Source of the DNA: Eudorina sp. 2006-703-Eu-15
Taxonomy: Eukaryota; Chlorophyta; Chlorophyceae; Chlamydomonadales; Volvocaceae
Length of the DNA stretch: 64,000 bases
Reading direction: 5' to 3'
Assembly: GCA_003117195.1 (NCBI GenBank)
Contig: BDSI01000234.1
Location: forward strand, 39,689 to 103,688
In this document: one piece after another, positions 33,801 to 45,612 of the stretch
How positions within the stretch are numbered: position 1 is the first letter of the stretch
Layout of the letters: every line of letters starts with the position of its first letter
Notes under the pieces: generated by a model
The model's database searches: none
What the model was told of the DNA's origin: nothing
What the model saw: the letters and a program-made list of their open reading frames with translations, nothing else
Made by a program: the position numbers and the translations under genes

Positions 33801-34342
33801 GGACGGGTCCCGACGGGCGGGGCCAGCGTCCACTGAAAGGGCTGACCAAGAAGGGGCGTTCTTGAAGCAAACATGCGCTTTCACGGTGATCTCTGGTCAC
33901 TGGGCTAAAAATGAAACACACATAGACGAGCCAGGGCGACGGACGGTGTCACTGGCGCACTCCGCGGAGTAAGACGTGACCATGCCATGTGCTGCCGTGC
34001 AGCAAAGCATATGCTGTGCTGTGAAAAGACTGCGTTTGCATTTGCACGTAGGTTCATAATTCTTTTCACGGTGAGGCAACATTACACGCGCATTTAAAGG
34101 CGCTCGACTATTCAATTCGGAAGTTTGGTTCCGAAGCCCGGGACTTGATGCTTGCCGTGCGCGTTCAAGGTTGTCGACCCACTGCAGCTCACCTTCATGT
34201 GACATTTTCTTCTTCAAATATCATTATCAAATCAGCTCCACCTGTGCCCAGGCCCTGTCGGCATCTTCGCGCGCTGACGTTTCCTTGCTTGGTTAGAACT
34301 TTGGCGACGCCCTCAAGCAAGTCACTGTCTGGTGGTTTCAGA
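30881..34342. other. intergenic, 3.4 kb, no gene supported
   Basis: Begins with a GGAAGGAGGGA purine tract (30880-30960). Also holds (CA)n/(GT)n tracts near 31405-31435 and 32965-32985, a 27-bp segment duplicated at about 31688-31750, two telomere-like CCCTAAA units near 32002-32014, and CTG/CAG-rich runs near 32680 and 33270. Open frames occur on both strands but are composition-driven. Confidence 0.5.
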
Positions 34343-37300
34343 ATGACATCTGGCGAGGAGGACCAGATCACACAGGCATGTCTGCTTCCAGCGAGGTTCG
34401 CCGCGCGGAAGTGCCACGACGACAGCCCCGAGGTTCTAGTGGCTGACGCATGCCGCCCCCCTGGCAGGTCGTCAACGACTTCTTGAAGGTTGCAGACATG
34501 TGGGTTAAAAAATTGCGGCGCCCCAATGCCAATCGATGCGCTTAAGGAGGCCCTCCTCCTTTGCCGCGCGCAGGAACGTCGTCACAGAGCGCCAAGTGCT
34601 CGCACACGTGTCCAACACGCTAACCCTGAGCAAGCCCATAAGCGAGTACAAACGCCACGTCTCGGTGAGCGCCCTAGGGTTTGGGAAGCCCTTTCCGCCG
34701 CGAAAGGAACCCCTTTCCGCCGCGAAAGGAAGCCCTTTCCCTCTCTCTCGCTGTGGACCGCCCACTACCTCCCCGAGCCCGTCAATCCAAAGACTGCCCG
34801 GCGCTCCTCCCCACTCCCCCACACATCCTCGGCGCCAGGCCGTAATTGAGAAGTTCTTGGAGGAGCTGGACGCCGCGGAGGGCGAGGCGGGCGGCAGTGG
34901 CGACGAGGACGGCAGTGGCGGCGGAGGGGAGGACGAGCCCGAGGCCGGCCGCGGCCGAAAGCGCGCGGGCGGCGCCGCCGGGGGCGCCGCCAAGAAGCGG
35001 TCCCGCGGTGCCGGTGGCGCCGAGGAGGTGTTGTTCAGCCGGGACCTGAGCTCTCGACGCAAAGCCCGGGTCCGGCGCTGGGAGGGAAAGCTGCACATTG
35101 ATGTCCGGGAGTTCTACCAGGTCGGTGGGGAGTTCTACCAGGTCGGTGGGCGGCTCAGTGTGGGCTCAGCGAGCACAGGAGTGGGGCGGGGGCGGGCGGG
35201 GTGGATGGGTGGGCGGTGCGTGTTCACGGTTGAGGTACGGGAGCTCCGCCGCAGGCAGGTATTAGCAGCGTTGGGCGGTGTGCAGATGTCGGCAGGTCAC
35301 AGCCGGGCCGGTGGGGTACTGAGGGGGGGGGCGAGGTCTCCGACGGCCGTACGGGGTGTGGGCCCTGGGATGGGACTGGCGCGGGTGCCTTGCCGGGCCC
35401 TATGCTCTCAAGCGCCGCCCACGTCCGGAAGTCCCCGAGGCAGCGAAGGGCTCGGTGGGCTGCGACCGCGCATCCCCGTGCTCCGAACCGGCGCCTTCCC
35501 TCCCCCGAAATACCTCGCCTCAGCCGAGCCTCACGCTGGCCCCTCCCGGGCCCCCCTCCCTGGCGCCTCCCAGTCGGCCAGCGGTGAGGCCCCCACCCTC
35601 AAGGGTCTGTCCATGGACCCGGGGCAGTGGGCCCGACTGGCCCGCGACCTGCCGCAGCTGCTGGAGGCGCAGCGGGAGCGCAACTCGGCGGCCCCCGCCA
35701 CCCAGATCTCCAAGACCAGGGTGGCGGCTGTCAGCGAGTTCAAGTGAGCGGGCAGGGCGGGGAGGGGACGGGAGGGAAGGGGGTTGCCGGGGGCCCTCAC
35801 CATCGGGGGAAGGGACCGGGGAGGGGAGGGCAATGCTAGGGGGGCTCTGGGTGTCCCGGAGCGGCCCGCGGGTCGGCTGCGGCTCTTGGTGGAGGTCTAG
35901 GGACATCAGCACCGCGTTCTCTCGCGTAAGGCCCTCGCCCGACGGGGTGTGCCACCTGGGGTCCCGGACCCCCGTCCTCGCCTCGGCGGCTGCCCCCAAC
36001 TAGCCCCTGCCTGCCACCTCTCGTACGGCGCGGCTCCCACGTGTTCGTACCGCCACCGCCGCCGCTCGGCGGTTCAGCACCCCACGGCCCACCGCCGCGT
36101 CACCAAGCCCTCGAGCGCGCGGTCCGCCTCCGCCGCCATCACCTCCGCCGTCGTACCCTCCGCGCCTGCTCGGGCTGGACCTCCCACCTTGTGCACAGTG
36201 CCCCGCGCCTTCCCTCCCCTCTCATGTGAAGCAGCGCAGCGAAGCCGCCCCACCCCCTCCTCTGCTCCCACCGCATCTTCTTTTTCCTTCTAGCGTCCTC
36301 TCCCCCCCCCCCGGCACTCGGCACTCGTGCGCTCCTCCGGCCACAGGGGGACCTACTACCTGGGGCTGAGGGAGTACTACGAGAAGGACGGACAGCTGCT
36401 GCCGTGTGAGGCAGAGGGGGGTGGGGGAGGGGAGGGGGGCGGGGGGAGGGGGTTGGGGAGGCAAGGGGAGGAGGTGAGGGAGGTGGCCTTGGCGGTCCTG
36501 GGGGTGGGGGAGCCAGATCAGGGGTGGGGGAGGCAGTTCAGGAGCTGGCCCGTGCGGGTTGGGTGCGGCGCGCAGCGCTGGGAGGGGGGGAAGGGGGTGC
36601 GACGGCCGCTGTTGATACGGTATGAGGTCGGCGAGGGTGTGCTGGGCCCTTGGACGGGGGAGAGGGCCCTTGGAAGGAGGAGAGGGTGTGGCGCTACCCC
36701 TGGAGCACCCCCGGGCCTGTTCCTCTTCGAGTGCCCCCTCAAACCCAACCCCTCTCTTCACACATTCACATCCACCGCCGCAACCTCGCCGCAGCCAAGA
36801 AGGGCGTCAACCTGAACCTCTCGGAGGCGGAGGCGCTGCTCGCAGCCGTCGCCGACATCACCGCCGCGGCGGGTGGAACAGTCGCGCTGCTGCCGGCTGC
36901 AGAAGAGGAGGAGGCGGAGGCGGACGCACCGCATCCGCCGCCGCCGGCTCGCGCCCCGGCGGCGGCGGCCCCCGCGGCCCGATCCCAGCCCCCCGCGGCG
37001 GCAGCGGGCCCCCCGCCCGGCCCGCAGCGCTCAGATGCGGGTGGCGGTGGTGGCGGTGGTGGTGGTGGTGGTGTGCAGCCCCGGGAGGTGGTGGAGCTGG
37101 GGTCTCAGAAGCGGCTGTCCATCAGCCGCTTCGGAGGCCGACTCAGTGTCGACCTGCGGGAGTTCTACGAGGTGGGGGCGGGGTGGGGGCGGGGATTAGG
37201 GTGGGGGCGGGGAAGGAGTGGGGGATCAGCGGGGACGGGGCTGAGGAGGGAGTGGTGGGGCGTGGGGATTAGGGCGGGGGTGGGGAGGGAGGACCGGTGC

Positions 37301-38398
37301 GGCGCCTAGGGCTACAAGGGGGGGGGTAGCCCTCACGCAGCCCTGCACCCCCCTCTGGTGATGTGGTGAAGGGTCAGGCGGGTGGTTGGCCGTTGTTAGT
37401 TCTGATAGGCTACGTTGGCAAGCAGGAGGAGGGGATGGAGGAGGGGATGTGCGGGGGGTGGACGCCCCGGTGTCGTCTGAGGAGGAGGACTGGAGGCTGT
37501 GGCCGGGTGCAACTCCAGGGGCAGCCCCTTAGCCCCCCCTGCAGGGCCTCCACACCCAGGGGGACAAGCATGCCCCCGGAGGCTCCCTCAGCGCCAGGGT
37601 GGGCCCGCACGCCGCCGCCTCCCACATGTACTGAAACCCCCTTTCCTCGGTCCTCTGGCCCCTTCCCGCTTGTCGGGCGCTGGCTGTCCTGCCCCGCCAT
37701 CGGCCATCCACCCCAGAAAAACGGCGAGCTGTTGCCAGGCAAGAAGGGTATCGCGCTGTCGCCCCCCGACTGGTCGCTGCTGGTCAGCCACCTCACGGAC
37801 GTCAACAGCGCGCTCAGCCGGAGGGACATGGGCTACTGCCTGCAGCTGAGCGGCATGTGCGTAGCAGCTCCAGGGGGGGGGGATAAGGGCAGGGATGTGC
37901 GGGTTCAGGGTTAACCCGGGAGGGGGAGTACGACTGGGGGTTGGGGAGAAAGCTGTGTTCTCCCTGGTCCATCTGCTGCCGGGGAGCCCGGGGAGAGATC
38001 CGCAGCAGTGCCCCTCCCACCAATGTCCTATAACCCCCCTCCCACCTCAGCCCCGCGATACCTCCCGCACTGAGCAACTCCACCCCGTCACCACTCTTAC
38101 CCCATCCCACCCTCGTACCTGACCCACCCCGACCCCCCACCCGCCTCACCCCACCCTCACACAACCCCCACATCCCCATGCCCCCCCGGGGACCCCTGCC
38201 CCCAGGCGACGGGTTTCGCTGAGTGAGTTCAAGGGTGTGACGTACGTGGGTGTACGGGAGTACTACGACAAGGGCGGCGGCGAGCTGGCGCCCTCCCAGA
38301 AGGGCCTCAGTCTGAATGCGCAGCAGTGGGCGGCCTTCATGGCGGGGGCACCCGCAATCACCGCGGCGCTGCAGCGGGCCGAGGGGGGAGGCCGATGA
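34343..38398 (+). CDS. KELP-type transcriptional coactivator with four PC4 domains
   Basis: Single-stranded-DNA-binding transcriptional coactivator of the PC4/SUB1 family, presumably nuclear. Exons: 34343-34375, 34468-34499, 34574-34664, 34839-35120, 35574-35743, 36347-36405, 36795-37171, 37717-37856, 38206-38398; 1377 nt, 458 residues. The N-terminus resembles the DEK_C-like domain of plant KELP (VVNDFLKVADM, VTERQVLAHVSNTL, VIEKFLEELD). An acidic and Lys/Arg-rich linker follows. PC4 units: (1) ARVRRWEGKLHIDVREFYQ..LKGLSMDPGQW; (2) VSEFKGTYYLGLREYYEKDG..KKGVNLNLSEAE; (3) LSISRFGGRLSVDLREFYEKNG..KKGIALSPPDW; (4) VSLSEFKGVTYVGVREYYDKGG..QKGLSLNAQQW. An Ala/Pro/Gly linker separates 2 and 3. Usual members have one PC4 domain. 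In each repeat an intron falls just after or inside the REYY segment. Intron 1 would start with GC, not GT. Confidence 0.9.
35100..35141 (+). repeat. 21-bp tandem duplication of an exon end and donor
   Basis: GAGTTCTACCAG|GTCGGTGGG occurs twice in tandem at the end of exon 4 of the PC4 gene. Donors at 35121 and 35142 differ by 21 nt, so use of the second would insert seven residues in frame. Confidence 0.85.
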
Positions 38399-40203
38399 CG
38401 GGGGGGTTGACACCGTGTTTGGGGGGTGGAGGGGTACAGGAAATTGGGGGTGGAGGGGGGGTTGTAGAAGAGAAAAACCAAACCCAGAAACGAGCCCGGG
38501 CAAACCCTGATGGGGACAGGGGGGATGTTGAGCTGGGTTGAACTGCTGTCACGCTTCTCGTCGGCACTGCGACGGTGTTCCTCCCGACGTCGTCAACCGG
38601 TCCGCGGTCCGCACATCATCAGCTACTGCTGCCTTCGTCAAAGGGGGTCAACGCGTCGCCGTCTTGGCCCATCCCGACATCGGCCATAACGGGTTGGGTG
38701 CTCCAGTGCTGTTTCGCTGTCTTGACTGACATCAAGGGGAGGGAGGGGCTGGTGAGGGGCAGGGGGGGGGCACCACATATACGGGAGGGGCAACACCGCA
38801 CCCACAGGGAGCGGGAATGGGAGGTCGGTTGTGTTGACGTTGGATGCATGTTGCTGCGGCCGGGGTGTCGGGGGTCATGAGGTGCGGGTGAGGCCGGGGC
38901 GGGTGCGGGTCGGGGCGTGTAGGAGGCCGGAGGGGATCTCGATCAGCCGCAGTCGGGGGTTGGGGCTGACGGCTGCGGGACACGGCGCGCAGCAGCGTTT
39001 GTCGTTTTGTTGTTGGTGCCAGGGCGGTGTGGATGGGTGTGGGTGCTGGTCTGTGTTGGGGAAGTTGGCTAACCGGCTCGGCAGGCCCGAGCAGCGGAGA
39101 GCATATGCCTGCGCCGGTCGGATCAGGGTTCGGATCTGTAGTCCGTGAAGGGTAATGAGGAAGGAGGGTCGCCCTTGGGTAATGAGGAAGGAGGGCTGCC
39201 GTCGCTGCGATGTGCTCGGGTCTCGCCTCGTCAGCCCTTGCAAGGTTGCTGGACGTCCACTGCGCCTGCGAATAACTCTTCGTGAACCCGGACCCTAGTC
39301 TTATTCCATGGAAGCCCTTCCGCGGTCAGGGTTCTGCTTACAGCAACAACCATAATAATTATAGCTGTGCCTGGCGGCCGTATTGGACGTGGGGTCATCC
39401 GGATAGGAGAGCAAGGACCCGATGTGACGAAAGGTTTGCAGAACGGACCCATGGGTCGGCGAACTCGGCCGGAATCTACCGACCGACGCACCTTCCGACC
39501 GTCTTCAATCACATCAACAAGGTGGCTTCATACGGTCAATGGGTCTTTGGCGCCGCACCCAGATACACTAGATATGTATATCAGATACACCGCCGCGCCC
39601 AGGTGGAGGCTACAGGAGCGAGCAGGTCAACACTCGCAGGCACGTGCAGTCGTCTGAACGGGTCGGAGAGCCTCTCACACTCACAACCTCGGTTCTCCTG
39701 CGACAAGCCCGCAAACAAGCCCCGAGGCCGCGCTGCTGCCGCTGCTGCTGCCCCCAGGTAGGTGGGGAGCGAGGGAGCGGGCGGCGCTGCCCCGTCCCGT
39801 CCCGGGACGCGCCGCACCCTCTCCCGTAGAACGAGGAGAAAGAAGAATAGGGATTAATAAATAAAGGTGCCGCACCCTCCCAGCAGTCCATCCTCCCCGA
39901 GCAGCCCTCTTCAGCCGCTGCCGTTACCACGGTCGTTGTCAGTCACTCTGTGGGCGGGGCTTGCTGTCCTGCTGGCTTGCTGTCCTGGTACAGCCCTGCG
40001 CACAGGCCGGGCCGCATACGGTAAAAAAACACATAGCCCAAGCAAGGGGTTCCTGACATCTTGAGAAAGCCTTTGTGCCGCACTGCGCCACACACCCAGT
40101 CAGTCCGCAGCCGAGGCAGCCAACCTCTTGCTCGTCGCAGCCAGGCAGCCGCCCACGCGCGCCCCTTCCCCTCCCCCTTCCCTGCCCTTCCTTGTCGGTG
40201 GAG
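38399..40203. other. intergenic, no gene supported
   Basis: Includes a copy of the A-rich intron-end motif near 38460-38510 and a 24-bp GGTAATGAGGAAGGAGGG duplication near 39151-39195. A short AT-rich patch (39835-39870) may be part of the promoter of the next gene. No tRNA or domain-bearing ORF seen. Confidence 0.5.
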
Positions 40204-42273
40204 ATGACTCGAACCAAGAAGGCCGGCCAGCGCAGCCCGATCGAGGCGGCCCCTACGGCCGACGCCCCCCAGCCCGGCAGCGCCGCGGCACCCGGCCGAG
40301 GGGCCGCCGCCTCGCCTCCGCCCTCCTTCCCGTCGTCCCCCTCCTCCCCCTCCTCCTCCGGCACCACGCCGGGCAGGATTTCCGACGGCGACGACGACGA
40401 CGTGGGGATGCAGTCCGAGTCCGACTGGGACCTAGGCCCCGCCACCGCCACCGCCCCCGCCACCGCGACCGCGACCTCGGAGGAGGCCCACGCCGGCACC
40501 GACCAGCAGCAGCAGCAGCAGCCGCAGCAGCAGCCGGAGGGCGGCAGCGGGGGCCTGGTGAGCGGAGCGTGTGGGGGTGGGGGCCCGCTGCCCCCGGGCG
40601 CCCTGGAGGAGGGCCACATCTACTTCCTGTACCGACCCAAGGTGTGCGTGTGTGGGGGGTGACCGTATGGAGGAGAGGGGGATTAAGGCGGGGGTCGGGG
40701 GTGAGGAGGCCGCGGATGCGGATCGCGGGGTCCGCTTTCCCCCCCCCCTTGCGGTGCAGTGCGGAGGAAGGGGGGGCTTGGCAGAGGCGTGAATGCGTGG
40801 AGGGCGACTGAGAGTGCGAATGGGAAGGCGGCTGACCCACGGGTCGTTGCAGCCGACCAGGGCTGTGCGCTGCCGCAGCACCTCCAAGCCGCGCCCGCGC
40901 CTTTACCCCCGCGCCGTACCCCCCGCGCCTGGCCCCCCGCGCCTTTACCTTCCCCCCGTCCCCCGCCCCCAGCTCACTTCACCCTCGCCTACAGTAATAA
41001 TTCCTTCTCCTCCCCCTTCCTCTCTCTCAGGTGCAGCAGGACAACCCCCAGGACCTGGATGACGTGGCCAGGTTCTACATGGTGATGCAGCCGCTGGCCC
41101 GCCGGCCGCCCCTCACTTCGGAGGAGGTGCGGCAAGGGAGGACGGAGGCCGTCGGGGCGGCCGCAGACGCCGCCGGCGCCGGAGAGGCGGCCAAGGGCGA
41201 GACAAGGGTGGGGCAGGCGGCGGCGGCGGCGGAGGCGGAGGCGCAGGAGCAGACGCAGCAGCAGCGCGGGTCCCCGAGGTCGGACGTTGCCACCGCTGCG
41301 GCTGCTCGACCCCCCGGCGTGGGGCCGACGATGGGGGCGACACTGTCGCAGTCCGAGGCCGGGGGGCCCCCTCCAGGCGCGAAGGAAGCCCAGCGGGAGA
41401 GAGGACAGCGGTCCGAGGAGCTGACGGACGCCGCAAAGGCCGCAGAGGCAGGCGGGTACGCGGCCGCACCGCCGCCGGTGCCCGTGGCGCGGGCGGAGGA
41501 GGCCGCCGCCAAGGTCGATGAGGCTGTCAGGGCGGACGCGGACGCGGGCGCGGGGTCGGGGGCAGGCGTCGCTGCTGCCGCTGCCGTCGGCGGCGGCCCC
41601 TCCGCGGGCCCGTGGCCCTGCCGACTGGTGGTTGTGGGGAAGAAGAGGCTGCCGGATGCCCATCGTCACGAGCGTTTCTTCTGCTTCGTGGGTGGGTGGG
41701 TGGGTGGGAGGGAGGGTGGGGGTTAAATTGAAAAAAATAAATAAACCCGTAGAACGAACCCGGGCACACCCAGCATAATGCAGGGAGGGTGGGAGGGGGG
41801 ATGACCCGAGGGGTAGGGCGGGAGGGGGAGGGGGACCTTCAGACCTAGACACCTGGACAAACCCTACGGATTACCCTTGTTGGGGCTTGGGGCCGGAGGG
41901 GGCAGTCGGCCTCTCATAGGCTCTCAGGAAAGGAGCTTGGCTGCTGCAAGGGGGGAGGGGGAGGGGCCAACCCGTCTGGCGGGTGGGGTACTACCGGAAG
42001 TCGGGACGCCGCTGATGGCCCCCAGATCCCCCTGCTTCCGGACACCCTCAGCTGTCAGCTCTGCCGGATGCAGAGTTCCACCGGGGCGACTGACCCGTGG
42101 GTCTTGATGAGTTGATGTAGTCGACAGCCCGGAGCCCATGCGCGTCAGCGAGCTCTGCCGCCATGATCAACTTGTTCGGTTCCGTACATCCATAGGGCCC
42201 AGCCAGACAATCATTGGCCAGAATGGAGTGCAGTGAGCCCCCGCCGGTCCGTGTGCCGCAACCCGATGTCGTA

Positions 42274-42305
<32 letters not shown>

Positions 42306-44517
42306 GAGGCCGTGGGCGACAGCGTGGAGGCGCTGACCGCCGGTCTGGGGGAGCGGCGCTACCGCACCCGCACCCGGGGCGAGCGCACGCAGCCGGCGGC
42401 GAGGGTGGCGGGGCGGGGCACCTACAGCCTCATGATCAGGTGGGTGGCGGGGGGTCGGATCGGGAGAGTCGGGGGGGCCGGGGTGGCTGGGGGGCCCGGG
42501 GAGTGAGGCACTGGCAAGTTGGTTCAAGGGTACAAAGCACCGGTTTACCTGCCCGTGGGTGCGAACGGGGGCAGGCGGTTGGGGGCTCCCAGGAGCCTCG
42601 GGTCGTCCGGGGGGTGAGGGGCTGAGCGCTGAGGGCTGGAGGGTGTGTCTCCTCGCGCGTCCAGGGCCGGAAGGGGCTTCCGGACCTCGGCAGGAGATCT
42701 GGTTTCTTGGAGCCCCGGAAGATCCCCCGGCCCCTGTGGATATTCGCTCGGGCAGCAGCGCAGTATGAATATGCCTACCGATTTCCTATAACCCCCGGCC
42801 CCTGCCTCTAGGCCCCCTTGGACGCCCCTCCTCCCTCCTCGGCCCAAACAGGCTGCACGGCCGGCGGCGCCCCACCACCCAGCTGGCCTACCTGCTGCAG
42901 CTGCCGCAGCAGCCCGGCCCCTCACAGAGGGAGCTGGGGATCGCGCGCAGCGCACGATACGTCATCAACATCAAGGTGCGCCGTACAACGTCGTACACAT
43001 ACTCTTTTACATCACACAAAGCGAACCCCGATTGTGACATTCGGTTTTGGTGTGAGGAGCGGCGGGTTAGTCGGTTGTCACCGGTCGGTGAGCGGGCCCC
43101 CTAGCCCCCTACGCCTCCTCACCCTGCCTCAGGGCGCGCCCTTGGCTCCGGGGAGGTCCCGCGGGGCCTCCAGTCCTCAAGTTGCTGCACACAGGCGCCC
43201 CCAATCCTTTCACCACCTGGCTCGCCTGATGCACCCCCCGCCCCACCGAGGTGCCCCCAACAAAACCCCACCCCGCCCCGCCTTGTCCCGCTTCCCCGTC
43301 CCGCGCGTCGATCCCATCGGGACGGCGGCGACGTCCTTATGACATCGATGACCGACCGACCGCCTCCCCCAATATGGTGCACGGGTGGGCCGCCGGCTAG
43401 AACCCGGGCCGCCGGGACCCTGGCCGGCCGTGTGTGGTGCGCAACCCGCCGTACAGCTCGTCCCAGCGTGAGGCCTTCGCCGGCGGCACCTCCTGGGTGG
43501 GGGCGGAGGACGTGAGCCTGCTGGACGTACCCGGCACGGAGCTGCTGCTGATTGGGGCCCGAGAGCAACCGCTGGGTGGGTGGCTGCTGGCTGGGGGACG
43601 GGGGAAACAGGCGGGCGTAGAGGGATACAGGTTGCGGGGGTGGCTGTGGCTGAGTAGCCGGTGGGCGGGAAGCTCCGAGAGGACCGCGGTGACGTTGCGG
43701 CGGAGGAGATCGGGGGAGGATTGCGGGGGTCTGATCTTCTGCCTTGGACCCACCATCTCGATTATTGGCAGCTGTACCCCGTACGCTGCTGGGGGCTCAC
43801 GGTAAAGGCGCACGCGGGTTGCCAGCCACATCCAGAGTGGGAGCGCACACGGTACACTTCCTGCGCAGCCGCTGGTGGTGCTGGTGGTGCTGGTGGTGCT
43901 GCCCCCCGCACGCCACGTACTTACGGCCTCCCTGGCCCCGCCCCCTTTGGTGGAGGGTGGCCGGCGGCCTCCTGCCCCCAGAGGCCACCGGCGAGGCGGC
44001 TGCCGAGCACCTGACGGCCACCGCCACCCGGGAGCTGCAGCGGGCGGCGGACATCGCGGAGCAGGCGGCGGCGGCGGTGCTGGGCGGGCTGCAGGCGTCG
44101 TCGCCGGGAGGCACCGCCACCGCTGGCGCTGGCGCTGGCGCTGGCTCCGGCGGTGGCAATGCAGAGCAAGAGGCGAAGGAGCAGCAGGTGGAGGAGGAGC
44201 CGGGTCAGGAGGCAGAGGAGGAGGCCGCAGAGGAGGGGGAGGGAGGCCGAGTTCACAAGAGGGCCAAGCGGGCCCGGGGTCCGTCGGGGTCCGGGGGTGC
44301 CGTGAAGGAGGCTGGAGGACAGGGCGACGCCCGCGGCGGGAGCGGTGGGAGCGGCGGTGTGGACGTCAGGGAAATGGTGCTGGCGGCGATGCTGCGGAAG
44401 GAGCTGGCGGCGGCGGCGGAGCCCGCGGGCAGCGGCGTCACTGAGGCGGGGAGTGATCTCGGGATGGGGGCAGGCGGGGTGCTGACGGCCCCGGCTGAGA
44501 CCGGGGAGTGGGCGTGA
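40204..44517 (+). CDS. conserved protein of unknown function (GHIYFLYRPK family)
   Basis: Six exons: 40204-40641, 41031-41691, 42307-42439, 42852-42975, 43401-43575, 43982-44517; 2067 nt, 688 residues, phases consistent. The core reads EEGHIYFLYRPK, DLDDVARFYMVMQPL, RLVVVGKKRLPD, ERFFCFVEAVGDS, YRTRTRGERTQPAAR, YSLMIR, TQLAYLLQLP, ARYVINIKNP, VPGTELLLIGARE. I recall this combination from uncharacterised plant and bacterial proteins but know no function or family name. The N-terminus is Ser/Pro/Asp-rich, with a Gln run. About 180 residues of Ala/Glu/Gly-rich sequence are inserted between the MQPL and RLVVV blocks. The C-terminal tail is Ala/Glu-rich with a basic KRAKRAR patch that could be a nuclear localisation signal. 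No catalytic motif is evident. TGTAA lies about 560 bases past the stop. Confidence 0.8.
42274..42305 (+). repeat. (CA)n tract forming an intron 3' end
   Basis: A run of CA dinucleotides ends directly in the CACAG acceptor of exon 3 (starting 42307) of the preceding gene, so the microsatellite replaces the usual pyrimidine tract. Confidence 0.8.
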
Positions 44518-45075
44518 GGGGCCGAATAGCGGGGCTGACCGCTGAGGGGCGGATGCCGTACCTGTACGTCAGATGTGGTCCATGTGGTCTGTTGGGGCCA
44601 CATCCGGTCGCGACGTCGGGGTTTCGAGTACACATGGCCTGGAATGGTTGTTCTAGCAGTGAGAAGGCCCACTGGCGGGCGGTCCGGCAAGGCTGAGTGG
44701 TGCCGCGGTGTTGCAGCGACAAGGCAACAGTGTGGGTGCGCCGCGTCGCAGTGCGCATTGCCAAGCGTTCCATGGACGCGCTTGTTGATGTGACGAGAAA
44801 ACATTTCGGTGATGCTCCAACGCAAGGGCCGCTGCTTAAACCCGGTTGGTGCAAGGGACAACCACAAGTTGTTGAGTCATCGCGGTACGCGAAAACCGGC
44901 GATGTACAAGATAGCTTGTTGCTGCATGACTTTATGTTATAAATTCGGTTACCATGGCATAATTCATTCTCCGTCGGCGTAAGCGTGTGCGCGTATCAGT
45001 AACAGTCAAGGTGCTTGGCTGTGCCTTCGTCCACGCAGCTTGTGCACGACATTACGCGCCATTAGATTCATCATC

Positions 45076-45080
45076 TGTAA
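45076..45080 (+). terminator. TGTAA polyadenylation signal
   Basis: TGTAA about 560 bases past the stop of the gene at 40204-44517. The surrounding sequence is AT-rich. Confidence 0.45.
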
Positions 45081-45612
45081 TTTAATATTAACATGTCCAA
45101 AGTTATTTTATACCGGGACGGAATGTGTGTTTCTACAAGGCTTACGTAAGAGTCGCGCATCCCGCTGTTTGTCGACGTCTGAAAATATCTTCAAGGCTTC
45201 CACTGACAGATCATGGTTTGGCTTGGGGCAGTTGATGAGATATTATATTGGACCGCGGAAGAATTCGGCCCCCTGCCGCTCCCCGGGTCCGAACAAAAGT
45301 GCAACGGGTATTTTCAGCTGCTGTCTGGATGGGATCTAGTCTGCAAGCGACACTATAAAGTCAGTCGCGACTTGTCCATCGATGCATACGTTCGTCAGTA
45401 GGAGTATTGCGGCACGCGCGGATGGTAGTACAGCACTCGTCTCAAGGACGACGACACCAACCCCTTCTGGCATAATTGAAAGAGAACACTATAACAAATG
45501 CCTCTATGTACCTGCGCAGCTTACAGAATGCGTGCATAGTGGACGAACAGAGAATTGCCATTGGCCCGCTGCTGCCGGGGCCCCGCACAGCCGGGCATTG
45601 TCAAGTGTAGGC

